Of a stretch of DNA of 64,000 bases, positions 26,163 to 41,100 are shown one piece after another. Made by a program: the position numbers and the translations under genes. Positions within the stretch are counted from its first letter, which is position 1, and each line of letters opens with the position of its first letter. The notes beneath the pieces are model-generated. The model saw only the letters and a program-made list of their open reading frames with translations, did not search any database and was not told where the DNA came from. This DNA comes from Anarhynchus alexandrinus (Eukaryota > Chordata > Aves > Charadriiformes > Charadriidae), in contig VUYV01000003.1 in assembly GCA_008711295.1 (NCBI GenBank), forward strand, positions 11,231,881 through 11,295,880. The letters run 5' to 3'.

Positions 26163-29100
26163 CTAAGGATAAATAAATAATAAAAAAAAAATCACCAAAA
26201 GGCATTAAGTCATTCATGTTCATTTAGAAAAATCAAGTCAAAGGAATCGGAAGAAAAGTACTGAGGGAGAGGGAGAAGGCTAGGATATCTGAAGACTGAC
26301 CCCTGGAAATTTTAAGAAAAGGCATTTGTGAGAGGACTACTTGGAAAAAGGACTGCAGGCAAGAATACTTCTACTGGTACTGCAAGCTAAATTTCTGAGT
26401 AAATGTAACACGTGGACTTGGTTCACACCAGAGCAGTCTTGCAGTAGAAGTATTTCTAATGCTGGTTTACAGCTTCAGCTTTACATCTTTGTCTTTCAAA
26501 CTGAGCTTTGCACAGTCCCAACTCTTTCTAAAGTTTCAGTACCTCACTCCCTCTCTTGGTTGCCTGAAATTTGAATTCATACTAGAAGTTGTCAAGGAAG
26601 ATCCATGCAGATCAACTGTGAATCATGAAGCTATGGTTTCTCTGACATCAGCCTACATATCATTATGCTAGCGTAACCTACTGGAGACACCAGCAATGGC
26701 ATCTACTGTCATTTTCATAAACCAAGATTCAACACTTCCTAGAGAGAGCTGAGAAGTAAATGCCAAGCATTGCTTTCCATGTCCTTAAATAAACAGAAAA
26801 CCTGTTTCTTTATAACCTATGGAAATGAATGGACTGAAGAGTTTGCTTTCGGTAAAACAGGATGGCTATTCCCTTTTAAAACTGTGCCAAAACACAGCTG
26901 CGCAGCATACTAGTAGAGCAAGTTCTCATCTCTTTAGATAGCAGTCTTCAGTAAAAGGGTCTTTTATGACTCCTCTCTAATATGACACTGACTCTTCACG
27001 GCACTTGTCATTATAATACCTGAACTTCGTATCTCATGACACCTGGTTACTACATTGCATTTCAGATGAGCCGGACCAAAAGCATTATTAATTTGTTTTC
27101 AGGCCCCAGGGCTCCCCTCCTACTAACACATGAATGATTTCCTGGGACATACCCCTACAATGAGATTTTTATGAGTCTAGAAGAGCTTTCACTGTGGTCT
27201 GGGAAAATCTTCGCAGAAAGTACTCAAAGCTGATCCCATCCACACCTCTTCCTCCTCACACCCATGCGTATATGAATAAACTATAGGCCAATGAGAACCA
27301 TGGTGCATGCAAGCAAAGCGTCTTGTTGTCCCTGATTTTCAAAGCTACTAGTGAGGAAGGAAGGAAGCAGCAAGTGAGCTCTGGAAGAGTGAATCATGCA
27401 GCTGAGGTCCACATCCTTCCATTTTGTTCTCACAGCATGTGGCAGCAACACAAAATGCCTCAGTTCCCACACAAGAATGGAAAGGAAACTGCCTTTGTTT
27501 CCCGTCTGAACTTGGACTCTCACCCTTTCACTTCACAGGTACCTTCTCTGGGTTTGCCTTTTGTATGAGGCCAAATGTCTAACACAAATAGGAAACAATG
27601 ACTGCAGTGTTCTTCCTCCAGAGCCTTGCTGTCCCCCTCACGGCATGACATTTAAGTTTTGACAAGCAGAAAACATCCAAATATAAAGAGATTCCCAAAT
27701 TTAATTTCACTTGTTTTGGTATTTTCCTTCCCAGTTCCTAACTCCTGTGTTATAACCTGAACTTTTGCAAGGATTACCCACTGTCTCACACCTACTCTCA
27801 ACCAGAAGGCATCAGCTTGTTAAAATCTACACTTTCCTCAGTCACACATGTTCCTGTTTCAGGGAGGCTTGAACTTCTGCAGCAAGAAATCATTTTACTT
27901 CTTCCCAGATAGCCTAGCAGTTAAAGGCAGTCACTGCAGGCCAAGGATTGAATCTCATCTCTGTTCAAGTAAGGGACTTGAAGAACTGTCAAGTTTCTTT
28001 TTCTCACACTCTGTCTTTAATATTTTGAAAGAACTTGCATCCATTCTGATAGAGTGAGGAAAAAAAATGCATCAGAAACTGAAAAATTGCACAAGATGGA
28101 AAAAGATCGAACCTAGCTCTGACTAGAGGACATGTCTCTAACACCTTTTCAGGCTGGCATACTTCAGCTCTCTGAACAGCAGATAAACAGACGAAGCTTT
28201 AAAATAATTTGGTTTAAAACTACATCTCACCTACACATGAACTAGTTAGACTCCCTTAGTTAAGTGAGGCAACTGCAGACATTGCTCTAACTTCACCCTA
28301 GAGAGCACTAAGAATGAGGTATTTCAAAGGACTTAAAGAAGAATGGTAGGATAAACAAAGAGATAGATCTCCTACTCCCATCTCTCCCCAAAACTTTCTT
28401 TAGAAGCATCACAGGTTATTGGATGGCATGGTCTATACATCCTGCAATGTATGGACACAGCTCTGTCTTCTCCACACTCCTACCTGGTTCTTCTCACCTC
28501 TTTTTTAACTCTGAGGACCACAATGTTTTGTGAGCAGAAACTCACAGATTTTCTCCTGTACCGCTCTTGCTCTGCTCTTCACTTACAGCCAAATTGAAAT
28601 GAGACTGAACTTTGAATGTTTATTACCCTCATTCCTCTACTCCCTCCAGGCTGTTTGCTTGCCTGCATGTGTGGGAACATGCACAGAAGGGAGTTCACTT
28701 GGTGTCTTGCAAACACTTCACAGATCACATTGTGCTGTCTTACAGACCGCTAGTGATCCAGAAAAAACAGATTATGAAATACCAGTGGGGCAGACAGAAG
28801 CAAGAAAGCAGAAGAGGAGTCAAGAAGGCTATTCAGATTCGGCTCTCCTTCTCGTGTCAATTGTATAAAACTAGACTATTACAGCTGGAAGGCCCCACTG
28901 ACTTTGTGGTTCTTCAGCCTTGCTGATAAAGTACTACAAGCACCATGTGAGGTACAAACCAGTGGCATTCATGTGCTGTGGTTACGCAGAGAGCTTTCCT
29001 TGCCACCAGAAAGGAAGTGTGGGCACAGAAGTCTGCAAAAAGCACTGCTCTGGAGCACTCATACAAACCCAAACCCAATAAACCAGGACTGTTTACTACA

Positions 29101-32100
29101 GCTAGCAGCTGTGTAGGACAGCCAACAGTCAAAATCCTTTTGTGCTGTTACCAACAAGTCTTTTTCCCAAAATAAAGTTTACTAAAGTTTACTAACTCAG
29201 CAAACTACCATGGACATGCAGACTCCTAAATTCTCAAACTGCTGCTCTTGCTTTTTTTTCCAAAAATACCTTGACAGACACACCGTCCATCACAAGGGCC
29301 TACTCTTTGTGTTGTAAGACTATTATCATTTTAACTCCTGGTAATGCATTACAGTTACTGCTCACATTGGCCAGGAAGAGGGAAACAAGATACATAGAAG
29401 CTCATTAACTCACAAGAGTTTATGTAAACATGGCGGGGGGGTGGAACTCAATCATCTTCAAGGTCCCTTCCAACCTAAACCAGTCTATGATTCTATGGTG
29501 TGAGACAGCAGCCCAGCTCCTCTCATCACCTTATGTACAAGCAGTACCTGAACAGATCTCCTCCCACCTAAGACTAAAAAACACAGGGGAAGCATTTTCT
29601 TTTCCTGTCAAGAGTAGGATTTAATTTTCCTGCAAATATTCTGTATCTAACTTCACCATCTCTGTGCTGCTTTTGCATCGCCACCCATGAAATTTTCTCC
29701 CATGGACCACAAGATGCTTGCGACAACAGCAGCACCGTCCTGAAAATGCACATCCAGTACTGGAGTGAATTTGCCAAAAAAGGCAGCACATCCAACACCA
29801 CCCCCTCTGCTGCCGGCCTAAAAGACAGAAGAGCAAATAGCCCTGGCAGCCCTCCATAACAAAACCAAAGCGTAAGTTAGAATGCATTGATTTACCACCT
29901 TTCCTTTCAAAAGGACTGCAGAATATGCAAAGAAACACAAATAGAAGGTCTATTTATGCCACGTGGATGCTGAGCACACTGGGTTCACCACATCTTGCAG
30001 CAGTATGGTGTACTGCCAGCTAAAATTAGAGAGAAATGAAGGAAGTAGAAAGCAACTATTTCAGAACAACAGAGTAAGCAACTCCAACTTGCTAAAATGC
30101 TATAGTTTCATTTGCAACAAGTATAAGACTTTTCAGCTGATGGATCACTGGGTAGGTAGCGCTGTGGGTACAACAGCTAAGCGGTGCAGCGGGACCTTGG
30201 GGAATGATGGCTACCTGCTGAAGCTCCAAGTGCTTCTCTCCAAAAAAATCAAGGTTTGCTTTGCAAAATGTCTGATTCAAATACATCAGCAGCCAAAACC
30301 CAAAAGTCAAGAGTTTAATGTTTCTGAAAGGAAAATGTTCCCATATACAAGTCCACAAGGAATTAACTCTGATTTAAGAATAGAAAACACCGATCCCATA
30401 AATCCAATTTTACAGAGACCAAAAAGGAACTGCATAGGATTTTGAAAGATTTTAAAGCTTCCTTTCTGGGTTACTAGCCTACAGTTAAAACAACAGTATA
30501 GAAAACTTCTGCATTTAAAAACAGTTCAAATTTTATAAAACAGCTGTGCTACACAAGTACCATTACCTCCTATCCATTACCTCTCGGCTGTAAAATACAG
30601 GATGGGCATATTTAGGGCACCTGGTAAAACAGACACTTGAAATTTATTAACTTCTTGACTTCTGATTTAACTTCCTTCAGGAACATTAAAATACAAATGT
30701 ACAAACCCAGGCTATTATTGTGATTTATTTCTTCCACTGCAGTTTCTGGGAAACAATGCCTACCCTACAGTTTTTAGTATATTAATATTTTCAATGGGAT
30801 AACAATTAGACGATGACAGTTTCCGATCCTAGACCAGTCAGTTTTGCTTGGGCTGCAGCATGTTTTTAAAATCAAAGCTAGATTTTAAAAAAATAAAAAA
30901 AAAGAAAAAGAAATTGTTTAAAATAATAAAAATAAGACAGAAAAAGGCTTTCTTTGGTAATTTGCTCCTATTATTTGTCACTCTGAGTACTGAAAAGTGA
31001 CCCATTATGAACTATGACAATTTTAATTTCCAGACATTTGCCTTACAGAATTACCTTCAGTGTGTCACTTCAGAGTCATTAATACAAGCTTATAGGCTTA
31101 AATGCTGTTAGCAAGGTCAAAGTTCAAAACAGTAAGTGATAAGCGAATAGAAAGACTGCAAGAAATTACACTAGAGCCAGAGATACACTTCAGCTCCTGA
31201 CAAAATCTTATCAAACTCTAAACCTTTCCACAGACTGGCAATGACAACTTTTCAAATGTAGCAATATAGAGTGATGCATTCAAAGATGAACCTTCCATAA
31301 GGCTTTTAGTGCTCTGTTTCCACCATTTTGCCTGCTCTAATGAAAAAGTAGGTCAATGTTTCTTATTAAAAATATTTAAATGCTTCACTACCTGGCGCTC
31401 ATTGAAACATCAATCACCTGCCACAAAAGAAATCTGTAGGAGCGGATTTCCATCAATACCCATCTGTCAATACAGTCACTGACTTAAGACCTACATGAAA
31501 GCCCCCCCTGGTTACAGGTCTGTGACCCTAGAATACCTACAAGCATTAGGAGGCAAAATTTACAAATAAGACTAGTCTAACTTCCCTCTCCCCTAATGAA
31601 ACACGTGCTTCACCAAGTCGCAGCACGCCCCAGCAACTGAGCAGCTGCTCAGCTTCCTTTGACTACATTCAGGAGTGTGTTCCCCTCCTCCGAGGATGGT
31701 GTTTTGCTTCCCAAATAAAGAATACCCTTTGTAGCAGGATATTCCATTTGTAAGTAGGCTTGAGTTTCCAGATTTGGGTTCAAACCAGCCCTCATCACAG
31801 TCATGACAGAAAGAAAAAAACAGTCCAAATGAAAACTGTACCAGTCTTGCTCCTAGACAGAGGATAACTTTTTGCTAAGGGGAAAAAAAAAAAAAGCTAC
31901 ATTTTATCTGAGGCTGACAGCATTGATCCTGCACAAATCGCGCTTACAAGTGTTCTGCTGAATCTACGTCCAGGTGCTTCTCTTTTCCATTGGGTATACT
32001 GTGGTCAATGACTATTGTTTCAGTGTTGGCTAAACAAAATCCATTTGATCGCATGATTTCTGTTGAGAGAAGAAAGAAAAAGAAGATGAAAATAAATTAA

Positions 32101-35100
32101 AAAAGCTGGAAAACAACTGCATATCATACGGAATTAACATAGTCATGAACCAGGATGTGTGCGTGACATTGAAAATCTGTACATGAAAGCAGGAACGAAG
32201 AGTTGGTTTCACGGCTGCTTACATCTGCAAACCACCCATGCTTAAGCAATTTTATTCACCTAATCAATTCATGATACGGAGCGTTTTAAGCAAGGCCCAG
32301 TTTCAGTCCCATTATTGCCAGTGGCAAAATTTTTGTCACCCTTAGCAGAATGGCAGCCCATCCCTCTATTGCAACCTACCACTACCAAAACATAATTGTG
32401 TTTTTCCTGAATAGTCTCAGGCTTAAGACAGTTAAGCAAAAATCACAAGGACAGGAAAAATGAAATAAAAAGTTACCTTCCCAGTTAATTCAAACACCAT
32501 CTTTAAGTCATATAAAATAATATCATCTTCTACACTGTCTTCAACTCTGCTTATTTGTTTCTTACTGTGTAAGAAGTCTCCAGTCTGGAATAGCTAAAAT
32601 TTACACCTACTTCCACTGACTTTTTACCATAGGGAGAGTTTATAATTCAAAAATAGTATTTGATGAGAAGTTAATCCATGTCTTTATTACATGGAAAGGT
32701 AAACTAGGCAAGTCATGACGATTTTTTCCGGTCACACGATCTTAGATGAAGCTAGGGCCACCACAAAATGAACGTATATCTCTGTGTAAATCAGCAATGA
32801 CTTAAGTGGGACAACTCACGATTTGCCTCAAGGTAAGGACTCTGTGTTACACCCTTGCATTATCTGTGGTAGAAAATATGGTAGGCACAAAACATATTTA
32901 CAGGGAACCCCTAAGACCTTGCCCCAAACAGACCAATTTCAACTATATAGTTCAAGTAATGAACAGGAGAGAAGAAAGAAGAGAGGCAATATTTTAAGTG
33001 GACATTTACACGTTCCTACATTAAGGTAAAGCCAGAACCGGATTCCCTATTTTTCTTGACAAATCCATCTTTGACTTTTAGTGCGTATTTTACTGCGACT
33101 CACTTTAGCAGAATATATTTGGGGGTGGTAAAAAACATTGAATCCCTGCAAAATCACACTTCAGTCATGACTCATCTTGAACCAACATTGTACTGCAGAA
33201 TAAGGTTTCCACCATAAATTCAAATTCAGCCTTCATCTAGGAGGGCAGCCCTTCCTCTCTTCCCCATCACCTACCACTCTAAACAGGATCATGTGGGGGA
33301 CAGTTGTTTTTTTTTTTTCAGAGAACACAAAACATTTTTGCCTGCTTTTCTAAGTTTGCAAGTCATGCAGAAAGCTGCACTATGACTAACACGAGTGCCA
33401 CAGTGTTTTCCTAGTGTCCTTGACATGACCCAAGAGCTAACAGCATTTCATTGCCATGTGAACTGCTTTAGACGTTAACATTTACTGCCATCTACTGACG
33501 ACGCTGCCAGACACTCAAACCATTTCCAGTGTGCAACATTCAGAAGAGGCAATATCAATTATCATCAAATTTCTGCCTATGTTCTTAAATTCTTTGCAGC
33601 AATGGGGCCTGCCCCTTATGAAATGAAGGATCCCCAAAATATATGCTGTAAAAATGTTCCAAAGGGTGGCTGCTGTCAATGATACCTTGTTATTTTTCAA
33701 ACAGGCAAATATCAAGAATAAATGTTTTTGGAATTGCACTGGTTAGAAACTGCAGCATTGGTCTGGTTTGGGGCTTTTTGCTGTTTGGACCCACTTTGCA
33801 GTTGTGGTCTCATGGAGTAGCAACATATTTCAGACAAACCCAGTGAATATGCTTTCAAGGCTCAGTGCTGAGAACACGTCCTGGCGCTCAGGAACAAAGC
33901 GAGTAACCACGTTCAGCCTTTGGAAGATGACTAAAGTCATAGAATATAGAATGGATTAGGTTGGAAGGGACCTTGAAGATCATTGAGTTCCAACCCCCCT
34001 GCCATGGTCAGGGACACCTCCCACTAGACCAGGCTGCTCAAAGCCCCATCCAGCCTGGCCTTAAACACCTCCAGGGATGGAGCTTCCACAACTTCCGTGG
34101 GCAACCTGTTCCAGTATCTCATCAGCCTCATAGTGAAAAATTTCTTCCTAATATCTAATCTAAATCTACCTTCTTCCAGTTTGAAGCCATTCTCCCTTGT
34201 CCTATCACTACATGACCTTGTAAAAAGTCCTTCCCCAGCTCTCCTGTAGGCCCCCTCTAGGTACTGTCAGGATCATACACATGTGGAAATTTACTTGAGG
34301 TTTCCACATCAACTCAAGGCATCATCCAAACCACCCTAAACCACAGATGGGGCATGAGACACACACGTTGCCTCCCATCTGTTGCTCCCAGGAAGCCAGA
34401 CATGTGTCACCCCGCTTTGTGTTACGGCCCCGGGGGCTCTTCTTTACAATCCCTTTGCTGCACTGCAGCCTGGGCTCCATGGGCCCTACAAGAAGGCACC
34501 AGCCCCGACGGGCTGGCAAGACCACGCTTCTCACTGAGTCTCTGTATTACAAGGTACGCTTCTAAGGAGTCATTGGTGGTCTCGTAAACCATTTAACATT
34601 TAATTAAAAGAATATCTATTTAACAGAGGACTATTTTGCTTAGAACCAGAGCTCAAGATCAATTACAAAAAATCTACCCTTTGTATAAGATTGATCCTTA
34701 AGACACACCATTTACACCTTTAGCATGTTGACACGCTGACTGGCCGCTAATCGATATACTGTTAGTACCTCAAAAAACTGATACCAGTTTCATGCTAAAC
34801 ACTTTATACACCTTGGAGGACTACATAGGATTCCACTTTTATTTCACTCTCTGAAACAAACTCTTCTGGCAACACAAAACCAGCAGTTTCCAGTAGGCTC
34901 ACACGAAACATTTCAGTATAGAAATACAAAACCAGGCACACCAAAGTCCACAAACCTTTTAACAACGGTCAGCAGCAGATGCAGAGGGGAAAAGCTGAAA
35001 GAATAGGTAAGGATAGAGTAATATCGCTCTCCGTTTTACCCCCTAGCAATCTGTGGTTTAGAAACTTCCTATGTCTCCACCTGTGACAGGTCTCAATGTA

Positions 35101-38100
35101 CTTTTCCTCCACTCGCTTGTCTAATTCCTTTTTGAAGTTCTCTAGGCTTTCAGTTCCACCATATCCTATGACAATGAGTTCCACTCCTTGACTGTGCTCC
35201 ATATGGGAACAAAACAATATTATAACCTTTCTTTTGTTTGTCTAAAGCCTGTTGTCTGTCAACGTTATTGGATAACCTATAGTTCTTGTTTCATGAGAAG
35301 TACAGGGTAATTGACCTCCTTCTGTTCACAACTTTGTAGACTTCCATCATATCCCCACTCTGTCATCTCTTCTCAAAGTTGAAGTGTCCTTCTTTATTTA
35401 ACATTTTTCTTAGAAAAGCTGTTCAGCGATTTGAATCCTTGTCCTTTATTTGTATGCTTTTAAATTCTCTTATATCCTTTCTGAGATGAAGAGCCCAGAA
35501 TTATGCACACTGTATTCAAGATGGGGTGGTTCTCCTTTCTTCTGTTTTCCCCTCCTTTCCTAATAATATCCAATATTCTCACTGCTGGTTTTGCTCACCG
35601 TTTGGCACTGAGCTAACATTTTCACAGAACTGTATCAATAACCTCAAAATCTGCTTCCTAAGTGGTAACAGCACTATCATAGGTGACAATAGTGAGGACT
35701 GTATTTTCCTCACATCCACTTCTTTGCATTTATCAGCCTTCAATTTCACTTGCAGCTTTACTGCCTGAATACATGTTGCTTAGTATGTCAAGGCTAATTG
35801 TATGTTCTATAGTATAAAGCAGACTATGGAGAACTAGCTTTTGAATTACTGGTGGAGAAAGAATAAGGAGAACAGCAAATAAAGTACTTTTCATTTTGTA
35901 ATTCTTGTGTCAAATGTAGGAAGCTAATGACTCTTACCTGATATTTTAACTGGACTTTGAAAGCTTGGCTGAATCTTATGGACATTGTCATTTTTTAGAA
36001 CTTGGTCCAAAGGAGATCTCTCAAAGAATGTGAGGACGACTTCAGATCTTGAATACTTAAAAAGAGAAAAAGAAACAGACTTTTTACCAGTAGTTTGCCT
36101 TGGCCCTCTTCTCCCTTTCCACCCCTTCATAGTACAATAGAAAGACGTATTAGGAGCAACAGCCTGTAGACGTCATTACACAGTTCTGGCACTCAGCACT
36201 TCTCTAAGATACTCAATAAATTGGTGCTTCTTTTACAGTTTGGCAAAGCCCATCACTTTCTAATCTGCATGAGAGTGTGTGTCACCATCAAGGAGGAGTC
36301 AAGCTGGGCTAAATGTGGAACTTGGCTTACTCACCTTCCAGGGCATGTTTATAATAGTCTTCAGAAGCTTTTCCACTTCATTAAGTCTGGCTTCTATATC
36401 ATGGGCTTCTTTTATTGTGATGAGCCCTAGAAAGGAAGTAAACAGATCGTGAGCATAGACAAAAGCACACTTCCACGTGCACGCACATTTCAGCAGCCAG
36501 TAGCAGCCACTTAAGAAGGTGTGGAACAACCTCAAATATCATGCCTCCCAGAAATNACACATTTCAGCAGCCAGTAGCAGCCACAACCTCAAATATCATG
36601 CCTCCCAGAAATGTCTTTTAGCCCACACTGATGATAAAGTGTGTAGCCCAAGCTGAGGTGGGCATAGTTACAAGCAGAGTTGCAAGCCTGACACAAATTC
36701 AGCTGTTTATGATCATATTTAGGAGTTGCAAGACGAGCAGAAGTAGAACTACCTACTCCCTCACCCACAGTTTCACTACACAGCATTTCCAGCAGTGATA
36801 ATCAAACAGCCTGTTTTCTGCTTCCAAGAACCATGATTCACCCTTTTTTCTGTCAATAAAAAGCAAGAGAAAACCCAAGAAAACCAAAAATCACAACCCA
36901 CAGATAAGAGGAAAAAAGCAAACACAAGCTAAACAAAAGGCTTTGAGGGCAGTCTTGCATTTCTCTGAACATAAGCCCCAGGGAGAGGCCCAAGGATGAT
37001 TTCTCAGCATCATGTTCTTCAAGTGCAAAAGAACTTTTTGGATTTTGTTTTGTTGTTAATAATCACTGAATTATCACAGTGCTGCAGAAGGGATTAAAAT
37101 GGAAATTTTGCTGTCCGGTGTCCAGAATGATGCATTACAATGCTTGTGATTTTGAATTGCTTAGTATGGGGATCTTCAACTGTAATACCACATTTCGTAT
37201 GTATAACCTGCAGGGCGTCTGTAACTTCTCCCTCCTCTAGCAGATTCAGGGAAATATAGCACAGGTTATATACACGTACAGGGAACATGAGGAGAAGTAA
37301 ACCCCAAAATCTCGCATTCCTCTAGCAGCCCTTTTATTTCTGATATTTGTAACCTACTTTTTCTACCCCAATCATTGTTTGGCCTCTCCATTTGTGCGTC
37401 TTTTCCAAGGAGCAGGATACACGCATGAAAATTAAATACCTAAGAGATTATTAAATTTAACAAGGTCGACTGATAAAAAATACAACCAACTAACCAACAA
37501 AAAAAAGCCCCAAACCCACAAAAAGCTGGAATAGAAAAAGCCCAATAAATAATAACTATCAAAACTAAAAATCTGCAAAGCAGTTGTGAGAAACAACTTA
37601 ATATACTAAAATTGTGTTAAACTAAATGCATCTCTGCCTCCCTATTCAAAAGACAAATAGACAGAAAGCACATCAAACACGCACAGTGTGGAAGGAACAT
37701 CCACAAAATGTTTCAGTCTGCGTCAGTCCTTGTTGTTTGTTACCAACGAGATATGATCCCATAGAAACTTTCCAGACAAAAGTGTGACTTTGAAGCTGGT
37801 GGCTCTCCTCCAATTACAGCTCTAAATAAAACAGAGATTGTCTCCGGAGCAACCAGGTTTACTTCATGGCTGTCCCACAAAAGTAGCCTGGTTGCATACG
37901 CCTTTCTATTTCTCGACAGTCCCTCATTTTGCCTGGTTTTGTCAGTATCGCTACCACCTCACCCCGGTGCAGCTCACTCCCTCTTCTGATGGCGGAGCAG
38001 AGCATACCAGCAGGGATATAAGGAAGGTGGCCGTGTGGCCTGCTTTGACCGGTGTACACTACGGTCAGGTAGCTTTGCATGGAAATTCTCTGAAAGGCTG

Positions 38101-41100
38101 TAAATGCGCATTAACTCATCTGCATAGGTCCACAGAGACCGCCTATTAGCTGGGTTGTCCTTGATGTTATGGACCTGAATTGCAGGCCAGCACCCTTCAT
38201 CTTCCTAACTACTGGGTGTGAGCAGGCCTGGGTGAGTCTGCTTCACCCCTCCACAAATATGTTCCCATCCCACATCCCAACGAAGTTCAAACCTTTCAGA
38301 AAAAGTGTTTTCATCTTCCCTAAAAAGAAGCTGCCAACGACCCCACGGCTCAGACACCCACCTACGATGTTAGAAACACACTGTCGCCCTGCCGTAGCCC
38401 ACACCTGAGAAAACAGAGCTAGCCATCCCCATGATGGCTACCGTGGGCTGCCTCCGCTTCTCCTGCTGGTCTTGCTCCAGCCCGCGTGACTGCTGACACA
38501 GCCTGAGCAGAGACTGCCCAACTGCAGCTCCCACCTCGTGGGCAAACACCTCACTGCTGACCCACCCAGGATTCGGCATTCCACTGCTCTCTCTCAAACC
38601 TGCCCTCGGCCTCAGACCCTTTCCCAAATAAGCATTTACTGTTGAAATGTCCTGGTTTGAGGTAAAACAGGACCAATTTTGTTCAGTAACTTTGCTTCTT
38701 TGCTAGGCCCATTCTAACTACTGAAATTAACAGCATATTTTGCAGACAATGTTCGCTCTCAGAGTGGTAAGACCTCTGTTTATAGCTGATGCCCAGGCAT
38801 GGTATGCAGAGAGGCTCTTGCTTATACTTATTGCTATAACACCCAGGGGCAGATAACTTTGTTATGTGCCCTGTTGGAGGGTCAGAAGCAGAAAAGCGTA
38901 GAGGGGTCCCACCTGTGGGGAGGAGCGCACAGGACAGGTGACCCAAAACTGACCAACAGGGTATTCCATCATATCTGCCTCATGCTCAGTATAAAAGCTG
39001 AGGGATCAAAGGGTCAGCCCTCTTTCTTCAATGGCCGGTGTCTGAGGAGGACTCTGTCTGTTTGTCTGCCTTTGATCCCAATCCTGAATCAGATCTGGAA
39101 TCCAGTTCCCGTCTGTCACTGAGTCCAGCCTGGGACTGCCCCAGGGCCAGCCGGTGATGTGATGATGTGATCGTCATCCTGGGAGCTTGATATGGTTTTG
39201 CATATATTTCACTATTTTATTTTTATTTTATTATTAATATTTCATTAAAGTAGTTTAGTTCCTTCTAGACTCATAAGTCTCTTTTTCCCTCCTCTGCCTC
39301 TCTCTTTGAAGAGGGGTAGAAGGGAGCATCTGTTGGTCCCATCTGTGGTGCCCCATGTCCCCAGTAGCCGATTTTGCCTAAATCATGACGTGAAACTAGT
39401 ATTTTACCAGGAAGAGGGATACTTTCAAACAAATGAAGATATTCAAGACCGGGAGGGTGGGGGGTGAGGAGGGAAGGAGAAAAAAAAAGAAAAAAAACAC
39501 CTCACCAACAACACTGAGCATTCATCCTGTGAGGAAAACCAGCCAAGCAGTTAGGATTTTCTCTCATTAGTAATCAGGGAAAGCATCTGCAGCTCCACAC
39601 AGCCTTTTTATGCTTCAGCAAGAGAAGTCGGACAAGGCCGTCAGTCTGTCACACTGTCACAGATCACCCAGTGGGAGGTTTTACAGCTTCTCGCATTCCC
39701 CAGGAATTTCCAGCCCCGGTATATTCCTCCTTCCAGCTCTTGGAAAGGCACCAGCCATGCAAACCCACACTCTGACTTGGAAACTGGCACAGACAACTTG
39801 TAACATCTGACACGATAAAAACTGTTTCTTACTGAAGCTTTTAGTAATATCAGAACCAAAAGGCAGACAGCGTAGGAAGGAGAGTAAGTGATACATCTGC
39901 CTGGACAGCTTCCTATGTACGCGCTCAATGATTACAGATGCACAGCTTTGGGGTGTAAAGCTGCTGACCTTACGTGAATTCCCCATACAGGGAATTCAGT
40001 TTGGCCGGGCTAAAGCCTTCCTTTTCATACCCCTACAGTCTAAATACACAGAAACCACTTGACTGGCACTATATATATATTTTGAACTCTGTAATTTCTT
40101 TTGCAATAGCCACAGTTTGTAAGGCCCTCATTTATCTTAACTCTATGAGTCTCTGTTTTTAAGAGTTAGCAGATGCCCTCGTGGTTTTCAGTTAGTGGTA
40201 GCCTCTGATCCCACAACCCGAGGGATTGCTCACAACGCGACAGCCGCGCTAACCGGAGCAAGGCGCTGCCTGCCCAAGCAGCCAGGGGGAGCGGAGCCCC
40301 CGGTCCCTCCTTCTCGCTTCCTTTCAGCACTCGCTAACTGGCTCCTGTCATCAACCACAGCACATATGTGCATGAGGAACCTTGTGGTTTCACGAGGTGA
40401 AGTCGCCGGTGGCAACACGGGTTTAAGGTGCTCTCACCTTCCCACACAACTCATTTCCCCTCCCACACCGCAACGCGGGGCTGCCTCTGCTTTGCCAGCA
40501 CAATTAGGTGAGCAGCAGGGAATACCTCGAACTGCTCTCGTCAAAGGCTTCACCTCAGGAACCCCCAGCCTTCGCAGAAGCAGCAAGAGATGGCAGGCTA
40601 GGATGCCCCATCCAAGCTCCTTCCTCACCCAGGCACAACACTGAGTTTGAGCAGGAATCAGGACTCGTGTAAAGAAGGGTCACAGAACTGCACCCAAGCT
40701 TTCCTTCTCTATTCTTCACTTTGTGGGGGTTTCTCCCCTGCCTGTGTTCTTTTTCCTGTTCAGAAGCTTTGACGAGGCAGAGAAAAAGAAAAAAAAAGAA
40801 GACAGAGACTGGCGTAGGATCTCCAGATGCTGAACAGACAGACACACAGGCACATGCCAGCTGACTCTGCAGACAGACCCAGCACCTCCACCATGCATTA
40901 ACCCTGCCACCGACACACCACAAGCTGGATGCACCTGGAGTGCATGGGACTCACTGGCCACATATGCAGCATCCCTACGGCAGCTACAACACGTCCTGAG
41001 GCTGTTGTCTCTCTGCCCACAGACCATAAATACGTACCTATCTTTCCATCTGGAGCTTTTAGACCCCAAGAACCCTTATTCAGACAGTTTGCTATAAAAT

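Larger units (their letters stand above)
32060..35937 (-). other. PXDC1: PXDC1 intron 3
   Basis: A 3.9-kb GT-AG intron, CAG/GTAAGA to CAACAG. About 1.1 kb of it is CR1 or CR1-like sequence. The rest is unique and without recognised features. Confidence 0.85.

Noticed and set aside
29963..30445. 160-codon plus-strand open frame inside PXDC1 intron 4
   Set aside because: It overlaps an 88-codon frame on the other strand and has no domain. It is probably chance.
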